This document shows, piece by piece, positions 1 to 10,782 of a stretch of 64,000 nucleotides of DNA (position 1 is its first letter; every line of letters begins with the position of its first letter). The stretch lies in contig CAJNDS010000026.1 of the NCBI GenBank assembly GCA_905221605.1, positions 186,001 through 250,000 of the forward strand, written 5' to 3'. The DNA comes from Symbiodinium natans (lineage: Eukaryota; Sar; Dinophyceae; Suessiales; Symbiodiniaceae). The notes under the pieces are model-generated. The model worked only from the letters and a program-made list of their open reading frames with translations, did not search any database and was not told the DNA's origin. The translations under genes were made by a program, and so were the position numbers.

Positions 1-796
1 GGGGGGGAAGTGTGAAAGCCATTGCCTGACAAATGGATTCAGAACCCCCAGCTCAGCGAAACAAATGCCATCTTGCCGGCTTGTACGTGAGTGATCACCC
101 AGGAGGGCGAAAAGCATTGCAGATCCAATGACACAGTGTTGTGTGGAAGAACATGGACTACCTTGAGAACAACTGTCCACCCACCTCCTTCACTGGCATC
201 AGGTGACTCAAATCCAGGACGTGGTCGATGTGGATCCGCACCTGTATATGGGAGTTTACGAAAATAAGGGACCGCAATATAGACCCCGAGATACAAGGAT
301 CCCCTTATCGTAAAGACCCCAATAAGGTACCCCTAGTGTCGGAAACCCCGCATTCCATGCCAACAAAAGAAGCCTACGACTTGCAGCATTGTAAACATGG
401 GGATTCCAGGACACCACCAGGGCTGGAGGAAAGGAGCCCTAGTGATGAACTGCAACGCTGCTACAAGACTGCTACACACACTGCAAGGCCGGCCGCCCTC
501 GGAACTTCGAAAAACGCATCCAAAAAAAGACATAAGCGCACACAGCGCCCAACACGGGAGTCCGCGCCTCTGCCTGGCCCTTCCATTTCTCTGCCACAGC
601 CTGCCCGTGTTGGACCATTAGCACTGGGCAATCAGCTTTCGAATATTGAGGCCTCGAGCCCTAACAAGCCCAAATAAAGCCCTACAAACCCTAGAAACTC
701 AAACCATGAACCCTACAAAGCCCTACAAACCCTCTGCCAAACCCTCTAGGAAGCCCTAGAACCCCCCCCCCTCAAAGGCCCCTCTTGAAGCCTCAG
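1..796. other. No gene recognised; upstream flank
   Basis: No convincing exon was found. Open frames of up to 149 codons on + have no recognisable domain and contain a dispersed inverted-repeat element (251-336). From 660 the sequence becomes a run of ACCCTA/AAGCCCTA-type units, the C-rich telomere-like composition that precedes many exons in this window, and it ends in an acceptor-like CAG at 794-796. Confidence 0.4.
251..336 (+). repeat. Dispersed inverted-repeat element, family C, copy 1
   Basis: The segment beginning TTTACGAAAATAAGGGACC and ending AATAAGGTACCCCTA matches, after reverse complementation, 33154-33235. It has internal inverted repeats (TTTACGA..TAAGGG against CCCTTATCGTAAA), so it can fold as a hairpin. 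Length near 85 bp and no ORF suggest a small non-autonomous element. No clear target-site duplication was found. Confidence 0.6.
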
Positions 797-885
797 GGTG
801 CAGCAGGGCGGGCTTCGAAGACATCGAAGCCGGTGGCCGGAAACTGGTCAAGGCGGAAGCTTGGCTGACTAAAAAATGCCCAGAA
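797..885 (+). CDS. Exon of unrecognised gene (0.8-2.0 kb)
   Basis: After an acceptor-like CCTCAG the frame reads CSRAGFEDIEAGG... then KLVKAEAWLTKKCPE for 29 codons and stops at a GTGGGG donor, followed by a run of about 16 G. The composition (E, K, A, W) is protein-like, unlike the flanks. It ends in phase 0, matching the phase-0 start of the exon at 1595, so the two could be joined directly, although a further exon may lie between (an open segment at about 1021-1150 ends just before GTTTAGGG). Function unknown. Confidence 0.5.
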
Positions 886-1154
886 GTGGGGGGGGGGGGG
901 GGGTCTAGGGCCGCTTAGATCGCTTAGGGTTCAGGATCTAGGGCTTAGGGGGTTCCTACATGATGAAGATTATCCTCTTGGGGTGGGTTGGGGGGGGGGG
1001 GGGGGTGGAAAACACAAACGCCCTATCGTTGGGCCAAACGAGACCCTTTGCACGCAAACGAACCTGCGGCATCCCGTGAGCTTGCTGGGTGCAATCCGTG
1101 CCAGGGGTGCGCGAAGTCAAACCGCGCGGCCTGTGGCCCAAGCTTCAGGGCTCA

Positions 1155-1240
1155 CGGTTTAGGGTTTAGGGTTTAGGGTTTAGGGGTTAGGGGTTTAGGG
1201 TTTAGGGGTTTAGCGATTCAGGGGTTTAGGGGTTGGGGTG
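1155..1240. repeat. TTTAGGG telomere-like array (G-rich on +)
   Basis: Several perfect TTTAGGG units followed by degenerate GGGGTTTA units. It lies near the middle of the inferred intron 886-1594 and directly follows an open segment, so that segment would end at GTTTAG. Confidence 0.9.
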
Positions 1241-1456
1241 TAGCGACTTGCCGTCTGTCAAGGGTTATGTAGCACATAGATATTTTCAGAGGCACGATGG
1301 TGCCCGTACAGATCTGACTTAATTAAGGTTCTTGGCTTGAGACCTAAACATCCTGCGGTTCCGTCCGCAATGAGGCCCAAACCCTACTTCTGAGGGCGGC
1401 ACAAAAGCACAATCATGCACCCCCTAAAGACTAAAGCGCCTGAGGGACGCCTTGCC

Positions 1457-1566
1457 CTGAACCCTTAAACCCTTAAACCCTTAAACCCTTCTTAAACCTT
1501 TAAACCCTTAAACCCTTAAACCCTTAAACCCTTAAACCCTTAAACCCTTAAACCCTTAAACCCTAA
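1457..1566. repeat. CCCTTAAA variant telomere-like array (C-rich on +)
   Basis: About twelve units of the 8-bp variant CCCTTAAA rather than the 7-bp CCCTAAA, ending about 30 bp before the acceptor at 1592-1594. It is oriented opposite to the TTTAGGG array at 1155-1240 in the same inferred intron, so the two could pair in the transcript. Confidence 0.9.
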
Positions 1567-1594
1567 ACCCGAAAACCCCAACCTTAAACCGCAG

Positions 1595-1675
1595 GATGCT
1601 CCCGGATCCCGAAGATTGCGTGGCCTTGTTGAGTACCTCACTGGCATCTACGGGTCGGCCAAACCTGAGACGAAG
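1595..1675 (+). CDS. Exon of unrecognised gene (0.8-2.0 kb)
   Basis: The intron upstream ends in CGCAG at 1594. The exon reads DAPGSRRLRGLVEYLTG.. (27 codons) and ends AAG|GTGCCA, a good GT donor in phase 0. It joins in frame to the exon at 1769 with no stop for 87 further codons, which is the best evidence that it is real. No family recognised. The predicted product changes from a mixed helix-like segment here to a highly charged tail in the next exon. Confidence 0.65.
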
Positions 1676-1768
1676 GTGCCAGGGTTTAGGGTTTGGGATT
1701 TAAGGATTAGGGGTTTAGGGCTTGGGGGTTTGGGGTTTGGGGCTCAGGGTTTGGGGCTTGGGGTCTAG
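1676..1768 (+). repeat. Intron made almost wholly of degenerate TTTAGGG units
   Basis: The 93 bp between the exons at 1595-1675 and 1769-2032 start GTGCCAGGGTTTAGGG and continue as about a dozen G-rich variants (TTTGGGG, CTTGGGG, CTCAGGG) to the acceptor GGTCTAG. Almost nothing except the first few bases is non-telomeric. Splicing it out keeps phase 0. Confidence 0.65.
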
Positions 1769-2032
1769 GGTTCTGATGCAAACGACTTCTCGCGTTGTCA
1801 AGAAGCGACCTTCCAGCTATGTTCCGCACTGGTACAGCTGGATCCAGTCGGCCTCGCCATGGGCCAGGAGGAAATGAAGAGAGCTAGAGGCAGCCAAAAA
1901 AAAACAGACGGAGACACAGGGAGTGAGATGTGGAAGAAGGGAAAAAAAGAGATACGAGAAGAACAACGACAAACAATGTGGAAGAGGGAGAGAGGGGAAG
2001 AGAGAGCGAGAGAGAAAGAGATGGAAGAATAA
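1769..2032 (+). CDS. Terminal exon, charged (K/E/R-rich) C-terminus, unknown protein
   Basis: Following the TCTAG acceptor, the phase-0 frame reads GSDANDFSRCQEATF.. and continues LVQLDPVGLAMGQEEMKRARG, then a Lys/Glu/Arg-rich tail to TAA at 2030-2032 (87 residues). The long open frame in the phase dictated by the preceding exon supports the model. The tail is encoded by a purine-rich strand (GAGAGAGA, GGAAGA) that may also be expanding as simple sequence. Charged tails like this occur in nuclear and RNA-binding proteins, but no domain is recognisable and no function is claimed. Confidence 0.6.
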   Translation, partial: GSDANDFSRCQEATFQLCSALVQLDPVGLAMGQEEMKRARGSQKKTDGDTGSEMWKKGKKEIREEQRQTMWKRERGEERAREKEMEE

Positions 2033-2749
2033 GGAAAAATGTCAATGCTTTAAGCCCAAAACCGCCGTAGACTCTCATTTGAGAACGACCAAGAAATGCA
2101 ACGTGTCCAGCAACTCCAGAAAACCATGAGATCAGGATCTGTCATTCCATGAGCCTGCAAGCATCCTGCAACTACAACTCTTGAAAAACTCCCGATTCGG
2201 TGCGTTGCGCATGTTTGCCCACGGGCCTCCTCCCCCGCCATCTGGCTTTTCAGCTCCTTCACGGAGGACCCTGCCTGCACCTGGCAAAGCCGATGAATGC
2301 CACCGCCCTCCACACAAAAATGGAGTCGTCTTTTTCTTGAGCACCTCGAAGATTCGGCTCCACTTCTCACCTTAGCTAAAAGGCCGAAATCTCTGGTGAA
2401 CTCCGGTGACTGTGAGTGGAGAACTCTTCATACTCATGTCCTTTCCATTCCTGACAAGTGGCCTTGCAGCATGAAGCGCACCTCCACCGGCACCATGCCT
2501 GTGGCCCGTGCCTTACAGGATATGAAGTAGGGTATATATTTCTTGTACCCCCAAAAGGACACCAAATATCTACACTCACCAACATTCAAAAGGAACCTCA
2601 TATACACTCACCAAAAACAATCATATAAACCCTGCTTCAAATATGAAGCCATTGGCATGCTTAGACGACTTCTCTCCGATGTTTTCCAAGTCGGCTCCGG
2701 TAGGTGCCAGGCTGCCTCAGGCTGAGGCTGCCGAGCTGCATCGGCCTCT

Positions 2750-3060
2750 TCAATGGCTTTGGAGACGAGGTGCCCGGGTCTTTGGGGGGGGCGACTCTTT
2801 AAGGGCGCATCTGTGCGCCGAGTCAGATCTTTCTATGAGCTGCTCCTCGATTTCGTCGAAGTCAAACATTCCACCAGAATCATCGCCCTGCACGCGAACG
2901 CTACGGAGATCAATTATACCCGCACCTGGTGTGCTCCGCAGATGCATCGAATGGCATCACCTTTTCCCATTGAAGTCTAGGTGCCTTTGCATCTTCAGGG
3001 TCTTTTCGAACTGGGACGTCTTCACCTGGGCGATGCAACTTGCCCCAACAAAGAAACAAG
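2750..3060 (-). CDS. Candidate minus-strand exons with an FDFDEIE motif
   Basis: On the minus strand 2947-2750 is open and reads, in its middle, DDSGGMFDFDEIEEQLIERS, an acidic helix-like segment. A second open stretch at about 3060-2985 reads RPGEDVPVRKDPEDAKAPRL and ends at a possible AAAG|GTGATG donor. A third open stretch (about 2320-2190, reading QVQAGSSVKELKSQMAGEEA) has the flavour of a ubiquitin-like domain start. The same MFDFDEIE motif recurs on the minus strand at 10911-10960. Boundaries and the order of splicing are uncertain and no family is named. Confidence 0.35.
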
Positions 3061-3239
3061 GGGAGAAGGTGGGAGAACGACGACGACCACGATGTGGTGG
3101 GAGCTGCAGCACTTTCGCAACTGCAACGAAGAAGTGCCCACCAAGACCGTAGCACAAAACACGACGACGACCCTGACCACGACCACTAGTATCTGCCAAC
3201 TCCTACAGCGACTGTTTTTCTAGCCAACGTTCGCCCTCG

Positions 3240-3990
3240 AAGACTCGGCTAGCTGTGTTGCTCCAGATCTGTCAAGCATCCAGGTGGCCCGAAATTGATA
3301 AAATGAAGAAGGAAGAGGCATGCACTTGTACACGGATATAATACTATTCATCTTTCCATGGCATCTTATTTTCAACAAACTGTTTTTACTTGCGTTTATC
3401 CCGGGCTAATTTAGTAATCTTATTGTCGCCCGTGGGAATTATAGTAATAATATTCTAGCTAATGCAGTACATTATATATCTTATAGCGCCCTTTTGTTTC
3501 TTTCATGTCATTCGGGCGCTTATAAATGAATAAAATGTGGGCTCTTAATATAATCTGATGAGGATACAATGCAGCGCGCCTGTAATCCTCAAAATAACAA
3601 CAATATAATAAAGGCTCCAGCAGATAACTTCTGGTGTTTGCATGTCTTCTGCAGACGGCAGCCATTCCGAAATCTAGACCCCATGAGCCCCCCTGATGCC
3701 TGGCACATTTACGTGCACAACTGCTCTGGATTGCACTTCTACTGTCACACCTAGGCCGAAGCTGGCCACATCAAAATCCCTGGGACGGCTCAGCTCCCTC
3801 ACACTCGCGCAATCCAGGGCAGCTTGCAATCCGATGGTGAGACCACGGCCTTTGACAGGCGGTTAGCGTTAACTTGTAGCGTGCATTGTGCAGAGCACGG
3901 GCTTCTGAACCTGTCAGAGCAAAGCCGGCTTTAGGCAATTGCTCATATAGACGGGAAGGCTGCCTGAAGCACTCGTCAGGGGGCAGCTTC
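3240..3990. other. No gene recognised (AT-richer spacer)
   Basis: This stretch is markedly richer in A+T than its neighbours (many TATA, AATAAT and TTATT words). It contains only short, unconvincing open frames, no inverted repeat of note and no telomere-like unit. Confidence 0.5.
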
Positions 3991-4015
3991 GCCAGTTGCT
4001 TCACCCTGCACACGC

Positions 4016-4783
4016 TCATGAAACAGCTGCTCCATCCTCGGCGTGATACCAAAATGCCCCCTCTCTGGCAGGTCTACCCATCTGAGCAGGCTTCTGCAAA
4101 ACAGCTGCAAACGGTTCTGTCCGAGAGAGCAGGCTTTGCATCTCAAGCTGCAGTTCCAGCAAAATTGCTTCTGGCAGCCAAGCAGCTTCTTTTGAAGACG
4201 CTGAATCCTCTCATCCACGCTGGGCCTCAGTGGGCTTCGGCTTCTAAAACAACCTGAATACCCCTCACTGCACACTTCAGCTCTCTTGGGGTCGAACGCC
4301 CACGAAGCCGCCGAAACGCTTACCGTGGGCCCTCTGAAGTCAGCGGAAACCACCCTAGAAAAAAAACTAAAAGGAGGGCCTTTCTGAGTAAAGTAACGTA
4401 GAAGGGTCACCGGTCCCCGGGGCTCCAGAACGCCCGTTGAAATCTGCACTTGGTTCATCCCAGTAACGCACTTTGGCCTGCTTCCTCGCGTGGAAAGCCA
4501 TTCCTCGGGCAGCCGCGAGCGGCGCAGAGACATGAAAGCGCAAAAGCCCCCCAAAACCTCCAAGAGCAACCCAGGAACTGACACAAAGCAATGGCATACC
4601 CGCATACTGCTGTGTATCCGAAACTTCCCTAGAGATCCCTTCTAAGTTCTTCTCCGGCCAGGGAGCTCCCCATTGGACGGCCGCGCACTCGAAGTTCCGA
4701 GAGCTGACAGCAAGGACTCGATCTTCCTGTTGGCCACTGCCCCCAGTTGAGGCTTCCGGGGCCAAACTACGCGGCACAGACAT
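4016..4783 (-). CDS. Two-exon unknown protein, about 188 aa
   Basis: The first exon runs from ATG at 4783 to 4411 and ends ACCG|GTGACC. The second runs from 4209 to TGA at 4018-4016 after a GATGAG acceptor. Both are phase 1, so the join makes a Glu codon and keeps the frame: ..GRSGAPGT|E|DSASSKEAAW... Exon 1 has the protein-like segment AFHARKQAKVRYWDEPSADF. Exon 2 is rich in Leu, Gln and Ala (about residues 125-165) and could be helical. No family is recognised. The ATG is the first Met in this frame, but upstream exons (open frame near 4970-4790) cannot be excluded. Confidence 0.55.
4210..4410 (-). other. Inferred intron, 201 bp
   Basis: On the minus strand it starts GTGACC and ends GATGAG. 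It carries no telomere-like units, unlike many introns here, so it serves as an ordinary reference intron in the same window. Confidence 0.45.
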
Positions 4784-5519
4784 CGGGAAGGTGCCGCACT
4801 GGGGCTAATTGTCCCTTTTGAAGATAGTGGCGGATACCACATCTCGGCCTGTCCAACACGTCATAGCGCCGCGACTTCCGTTGTGGCGAGGCTGCGTTCT
4901 CCGAGGCTGCAGGTGCGGGGCCTCTTTGGGGTTCAGTGGATTCAGGGTTCCATGGCTTCTGCGGGGTACTGGCCAAGACGGGTCAGAGCCAGAGCATCCA
5001 GAGCTCAAAGGAAACCGAGGTGCCGGACACCGATTGCTTTGGCAAGCATGGCGCGGCACCTAAAAAAAGCTCTCGGAGAGCACTCTGACTCTGTGCGGTT
5101 GCAGTGCTCTGCAGTCTTGCAGAGGGAAGAAGCGGGGGATGCTTTATTGGACCAGGTGCTCCCTCTACGAGCCCCAGACCAGCACAGAGGGCCTTGGGAC
5201 GCTTCTAACCAAGAATGTTGGCTAGCCGGGTCAAGTGCGATCACCCCCTCATTGGGTTTTGGGTCCCCAGCACTAGTCTTGCGAGTGGGCAGTGCTTCAA
5301 TGCAATGGCTGCGTGCGCTTCTGCCATGTCAGAGCCAGCTGCATTAGATTACTCGTAACTACTCTCCGTCATGCTCTTCCTAGAATTCTCAGCGGAGGCC
5401 TGGCGCGGACTTCACTGACCCAGCAGCATGGTGAGGTGAATGTGGTGAGGTTCCAGAGCTTTGAGGACTTCCCCAGACCGTCCTGCAAGGAAAGGGGCAA
5501 ATGGGGCGAGGACGGACCA

Positions 5520-6891
5520 TTAAGGGTGAGTGTGGGGGTCATTGCATGTCATTGTTTCCTGGGGCAAGGTCCTGGGCGTAGGTGCAGCAGGCCCTTGCGG
5601 CATTGGTAGCAAGAGGCCTTCCGCCTCCGCCTCTGCAGCGGCACGCGCATTCTGCGGTGCCCTGAGACAGCCGCTTGCAAGATGGGGGGCGGGTTGAGCA
5701 GCTTGTTCTTGGCTATGGTCTTGGCTTTGGCCGTGGCTCCGGCCTTTGCCAGGCGTTGCCACACCAGGGGCGCCATTGACACTCTTCGCAACACCCTTCA
5801 CAGAGCCGGAGCCGGCAGTGCGGAGCGGCTCAGGCTGTGATGGTCGTGAGGCCGGAGAAGGCGAAGGCGGTGACATCGGTGACGCTTGCATCAAGTGTTC
5901 GAGGCCGAGGCCGCCCAGGAGCTCATCGAGTTCTTCGTGCAACTCTTTGAGTTCGGAGTCTCGCTCAGCAAACATTCCACTCAAGTTTTGGAACTGCTGG
6001 AAGGGTGCCTTCGCCGGGCCCAGGTCGGCCACGGGCGCGGGCGCCAAGGGCGCCAAGGGCGCCAGCCACGGCTTCTTCTCTCGCGGCGTCGGCAGGCTTG
6101 GCAGCGCGGGAGGGGAGATGAAGTCCGCCTTAGAGAACCCAGAGGCAGGGTCTTCATCTGTTCTGTGTCGGGGTCCCATACGTAATCTCGAACTATCAAC
6201 CCCTTGCACTCAGCGTAAACCCCAATCCACCATTAGGCAACATCGGTAATGTCCCGGCAGAAGCAGAGATCTGGCAGCGAGCTCTTTACGCTACGTCCTC
6301 CGGAACCGAGGCAAAACAGCCCTTGGGAGAATGACATGTGGGAGCCAGGCCTTCCACCAAAATCCCAAACCTTATCACCTCAAAGGCAGCCCTAAAGCCA
6401 GCCGTTGGACTCCCACAGGTGCCCTAAACAGCCCTTCAAGAAGAAGAGACGTGCGGGCCTTTTACTACATCCCAACTTCAGCCCCTGAATCAACGGTAGG
6501 GGTGGGAGGGATATTGAAGGGAAGTGGACAGTGTGGAAAGCACCGTCTTGAACAAGCACACACAAAAGCAGATGAAGCATACGCTTGAGCATTCTGCCCA
6601 GTGCCGTTCTTGACACAAGTTCTTACCTGCCTGCAGCCTGCTCACATCCTCGGCCACGGCCGCTCGCAGCAGCGCGCCACGAGCCTTAGGCACCTCCGGC
6701 ACTGGTGGCGCTGCGTCCTTCGCCTGGCCGCTGGCCAGGACTGTCTCGCCAGGGCCCTTTTCCAGATCCGACACCAGAGGTTCACCCAGCGGCCCCCCAG
6801 CAGACGGCCACAGCCTTTCATCGAGCACCGGGGCATGGGCGTTAAAGTTAAAGGAGCAACCCTGAATCAAATAAAGACTCATAGACTCCAT
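5520..6891 (-). CDS. Two-exon Pro/Ala-rich protein with a short coiled coil, about 315 aa
   Basis: Exon 1 runs from ATG at 6891 (MESMSLYLIQG..) to 6627 and ends GGCAG|GTAAGA, a strong donor. Exon 2 starts at 6202 after a TGCAAG acceptor and runs to a stop at 5522-5520. Both junctions are phase 1 and the join stays open for 227 codons. Residues about 140-165 (AERDSELKELHEELDELLGG) form a heptad-like acidic helix, probably a short coiled coil. The rest is rich in Pro, Ala, Ser and Gln and looks disordered. No catalytic domain is visible. The start lies about 12 bp from a pentanucleotide array (6904-6990), so the promoter or 5' UTR would be repetitive. Confidence 0.6.
6203..6626 (-). other. Inferred intron, 424 bp, phase 1
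   Basis: Minus-strand GTAAGA donor and TGCAAG acceptor flank a segment with no long open frame. It is recorded because phase agreement on both sides supports the gene model 5520-6891. Confidence 0.5.
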
Positions 6892-6903
6892 AGGCTCACC
6901 AGC

Positions 6904-6990
6904 GCCAACCAAACCAAACCAAACCAAACCAAACCACACAGGAGCAAAGCAAAGCAAAGTAAAGCAAAGCAAACCAAACCAAACCAAACT
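6904..6990. repeat. Pentanucleotide array (AAACC)n / (AAAGC)n
   Basis: On +, AACCA-type pentamers (AAACC), then AAAGC pentamers, then AAACC again, a nested block structure suggesting successive expansions. It lies just upstream of the minus-strand start codon at 6891. Confidence 0.9.
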
Positions 6991-7199
6991 AACCAACTGA
7001 CGCACGGCAAGAGAGGAGGCACGAACGGACACCAAACCCCAAACCCCAAACCCCAAGCCCACGAGGCGCCTCAGGAAGCCTCGGCAGGTTGCGGCCAGCG
7101 CGCCCAGCAGGCTCCCAGCAGCGCTTGCCAGGGCCCAGAGCACCAAGGCCGCAGCCTGCTCCGATATCCCGAACTAAGCCTTGCTCGTTCGTGAAAAGA

Positions 7200-7400
7200 C
7201 TATATAAGTGTAGGATATATAGAAACATAGATATATAGATATAGATATATATATATATAGATATATAGATATATAGATATATGTGTACATATATATATAT
7301 GTATAGATATATACAGACTAGCATAGAGTAGAGTAGAGTAGAATAGAACAGAATAGATCAGAATAGAATAGAGTAGAATAGAATAGAATAGAAAGGAGCA
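7200..7400. repeat. (GATATA)n followed by (TAGAG/TAGAA)n
   Basis: 7215-7315 is an AT-rich GATATA/TATA array. 7322-7395 is a pentanucleotide array of AGAGT/AGAAT units. Open frames across it on the minus strand are repeat artefacts. Confidence 0.9.
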
Positions 7401-7433
7401 TAATATGATATGGTATAACATATGTTCTTGCAG

Positions 7434-7999
7434 CCCTTCGCAGTCCCGAGCCTGCCAGGGTGGCAAGCCACCCTTTTGGATGAAGGCATCCGTGAGCCAG
7501 AGTTGCACGGCCAGGGCAAGGCAAGGCGCGAACCTGGGAGCAGCTCGAGCAGTTTGAGGCAGCGAGTCGGGATAGAACGAAGCCTATGATCCCCCTGCTG
7601 TGTGGGATGGATAGGTTGAGGGTTTAGGGCTTAGGGCTTAGGGGTTATAGGGCTTAGGGTTTGGGGCCAAGAGACAGTTCTGTCAAGTCTTCCAGGCTGG
7701 AGCTCCACGATGTCACTTCTAACCTGGGCAAATCTGAGCAGGATGGCCTGGACTCTGGGGACTTGCGGGGACTTTGATAGCCCCAAAGTATCCCAAAAGA
7801 TACCCACGATCCTTAAAGATCGCTAGAGGTCCCTAAATGATCCCTAAAAGAAGCCAACCCCCAGCCCCGAAAGCCCACCCCCGGCTTAGCAGAGCGACAG
7901 CAAGGCCACAGGGCCCCGGAAGAGGCTGGGGACCGAAAGCGCCCACAGCGCCGCTTCGGAGGAGGCCACGCAGAGCAGCCAGACCAGAAGCTGCCGCAG
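7434..7999 (+). CDS. Three exon-like segments of an unknown + gene
   Basis: Segment 1 follows TTGCAG at 7433 and reads PFAVPSLPGWQATLLDEGIR for about 45 codons. Segment 2 starts after TTCCAG at 7695 and reads LELHDVTSNLGKSEQDGLDS. Segment 3 runs 7893-7999 between TAGCAG and CGCAG|GTACCT and reads SDSKATGPRKRLGTESAHSA. Each has plausible splice ends and protein-like composition. The sequence between segments 1 and 2 contains TTTAGGG/CTTAGGG units. The donors of segments 1 and 2 were not fixed and no family is recognised. Confidence 0.4.
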
Positions 8000-8880
8000 G
8001 TACCTGCCTCCGAAGAATGTCCCCCCCAGTCTCTTTCTAGCCCGTCATATTCTGTTGAGGGAAGGAGGAGGAGGAGGAGGGAGTAGCAGAAGAGAATCAG
8101 GAACATCACTTTATTTGCAGCGCCCAACCATTAGCCACAAAAACCGGTGTAACTCGAATCAGGTCTATCTTTTGGCAAGGAGCTCATGAAAAGACCCTAG
8201 GGCCACTAAGGCAGTCAGCGTAAAGTAGCGCCTGGTACAATGGAGGCCTCCTCGTTCCGGTATTCCCCAGTTCGGAAGTCCTTGCAGTACATGTTGCGAC
8301 TACGCCTACGCCAAGCTCGCAAAGCCATGCGCATGGGCTTCACTGCGACCCTTCGTGAGGCTGAACTCAAAGCTCAACCGGACAACTGATGACGTCTAAC
8401 ATCACACAAGAACCGCAGCACACGAACTGAGGCGAGGCTCTGCACTGCCAGTAGAGAGCTCCATGACTCTGCTGAGGCTCTGGAGCAACCTCAAAGCTGG
8501 ATCATGTTTCTCGGGAAATGGGACCCCCAGATTTCCGCATCGCTTACGCGCGTTACAACGCAAGGATCCACGCAGGGTCGTTTGCAATTCAGGTCGAGTC
8601 ATGTCTCTTATGAAAGCCTTGCTTTTGTCATAAGTTTAACGCTCTTTCGCACTGTCTTGCTCACTCGTTCGCTCACTCACGCTCCCGCTAACGCAAGCGA
8701 GGTGCAAATACTGGAAGACAACTCCGCATGTGGCCTTTTCAAGCACGACATTGCCGAACTTATGCACCACTCGACATACATCCAGGACGCTTCATGCAAA
8801 AAGCGTCAATACGAAAGATGGGCAACCCTGACTGGCGGCTTCTAGCGACCTGCATGCACTGTAGACTGCAGGAAAGTTCC
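8000..8880. other. Weak ORF only
   Basis: An ATG-started + frame (8504-8845, 113 codons) is open and its second half looks protein-like (SEVQILEDNSACGLFKHDIA), but no homology, splice signal or neighbour supports it. The rest has no visible feature. The stretch ends in CCCTAAA units at 8880-8925. Confidence 0.25.
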
Positions 8881-8962
8881 TAAACCCTAACCCCTAAACT
8901 CTAAACCCTAAACCCTAAACCACAAACGTACACTCCATAGCTGGCCTCTGCAACAGGCCCAG

Positions 8963-9180
8963 ACAGCCTCAGGGCCTCGTCACTGGGCCTCCAAAGGACA
9001 TCCGAGAATTCAGATCAAGAGGCCTGAGGCCTTGCACACAGGAACTGGTGGGTAGGTCCAAGTGTGCTTGAAGGCCTCGAACCCTACGACTCGAGCCTCG
9101 AGAAGTGGAGGGCCCAGAGCAGGACGAAACCAAACCTGAGGCCATTGGGCTGCGGATCTTCAGCGCCGACCCAGGATGCA
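8963..9180 (+). CDS. Exon-like segments between two CCCTAAA patches
   Basis: 8963-9047 is open between a CCCAG acceptor and an ACTG|GTGGGTAGG donor. 9063-9180 is open in another frame and reads VLEGLEPYDSSLEKWRAQSR. CCCTAAA patches lie at 8880-8925 and 9184-9205. The two segments cannot be joined by a normal-sized intron, so at least one is wrongly delimited or they belong to different transcripts. Function unknown. Confidence 0.3.
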
Positions 9181-10736
9181 ATGCTAAACCCTAAACCCTA
9201 AACCATGAGCCCCAAACCCGGATTGCGTTCTCCACTGGCAATGCCCGTCACGCACGCTTGCCGCTTGGCTTGGCTTGCCGAACGTCTCGATAAGCGTGCC
9301 CACACATGAGCCGAAGGCATGCGCCCAAGATCAAAACGTATGTCATAAGGATGCCTGATGTTGCTTGATGCTGCAATCGAAAGCTTATTGTGCTTCCGCT
9401 TAACAAGCAGTGGATTGCTTTCTGATATGTTCGGCTTTACATGGTATTTTCAGCTTGACAAAGCATCTGGTGTCTGTGAGTGCAACGTTTTTACTGTAGA
9501 CATGTCAAGGAACAACTGCTTGGAGGCATCGAGGACGAATTCCAGCCAATCGCGTGTCGCGGACTTGCCCTGTACAGGGCCCGAGCCATTTTGGGAACCT
9601 CTAGGTTCGTAGAGGTTCTGAGTTGTGCATGCCAGCAAGGATGCAATCACTGGCAGCTTGAGAAGATGTACAGCAAACGACCACAGCACCGTGGCACCGA
9701 GCCTGCCGAAGCAGCAGAGCCCCAAGTCCAAATGCCGGCGGCAGGCAAGATATCATTTGGGACACTGCAGGTGTTGGGGCTCAGATCTAGTGCTAACGGC
9801 AGCTACAGCATGCTAAAGCTTTATTTGGGTCGGAGCATGGCTACCAGAATGTCTGGTTTCAATGGGCACGTGCCCTGGCTGTCAGTCCCTGACTCAATAT
9901 CATTACTCATGTGCTTGCACAGCTGGGTTTGCTGCATCGTGGTGTGCTTGGAGCCATATGCCAATAGCAATCTCGGAGCAATCTCACATCACCAAGAATG
10001 TCGACCCCGCAGAAATGCTGCCAGGCACCGGATTGCCCTAGACCCATGATTGCTTCGGGCTACCAGTTTGCTTCTGGACTGCTTCCCTGCTTCTGATCCC
10101 CTCTCAAGAAATCCGACCCGCAGCGTTTACAAGTTTACAATGAACACCCCTCATGTGCCTTTGAAAGTCAGAACACCATCAAGTCTGCAGCGTGGCAGGG
10201 CTGGGATTCGCACTTCCTGCCTGCAAGGCTGCAAAACCAGGCAAGCTTCTGTGCTGCTTGACAAAGCCATTTCGAGATTCTCAAAACGATGAAAATCGCC
10301 ACAAAACCCCCACTGTACATCGACGAAACTCTGAACCCAGATTGTTTTCGGCTGGAACTACCAATTCCTGTCACGTCAACCTTAAACAAAGCTAGGCCTC
10401 CCAACAGAAATCATCATCTCCCCTTCAAACACTTACGACTGCTTAAGCGGCCTCTACCCAGATGTGTAGAGATGTACAAGGATCTTCCGAACACCAGATG
10501 TGGGGAGCTGATCTTCAAGTACCCCATGGCACAGGCACACCCTCCCCCCTCCTATACTCCCCTTAGAACCTGATTAAAATAATATTTCTAATATCCTCCT
10601 GGGGCTTATACAAACCAAAAAAATAATTCCCGAGGGCGATTAGCCTTCAAAACCCCTCCGAGCAGTCTGGCCTTCGCCTTCGGGGAGCTCTCCGCTTCGG
10701 CTCCCTGAAGCTGAAATTTTCGCTACTGCGGGTTTT

Positions 10737-10782
10737 GGGTTTTAGGGTTTAGGGTTTAGGGTTTAGGGTTTAGGGTTTAGGG
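10737..10782. repeat. TTTAGGG array
   Basis: Six perfect or near-perfect TTTAGGG units on +, with no exon recognised immediately upstream. Confidence 0.95.

Noticed and set aside
1776-1877. Short ATG frame reading TTSRVVKKRPSS
   Set aside because: Replaced by the overlapping frame that agrees in phase with exon 1595-1675 and stays open for 87 codons.
6490-7146. Full 218-codon minus ORF as one protein
   Set aside because: Its upstream half translates the AAACC/AAAGC pentanucleotide array; only the part from the ATG at 6891 to the donor at 6627 is supported.
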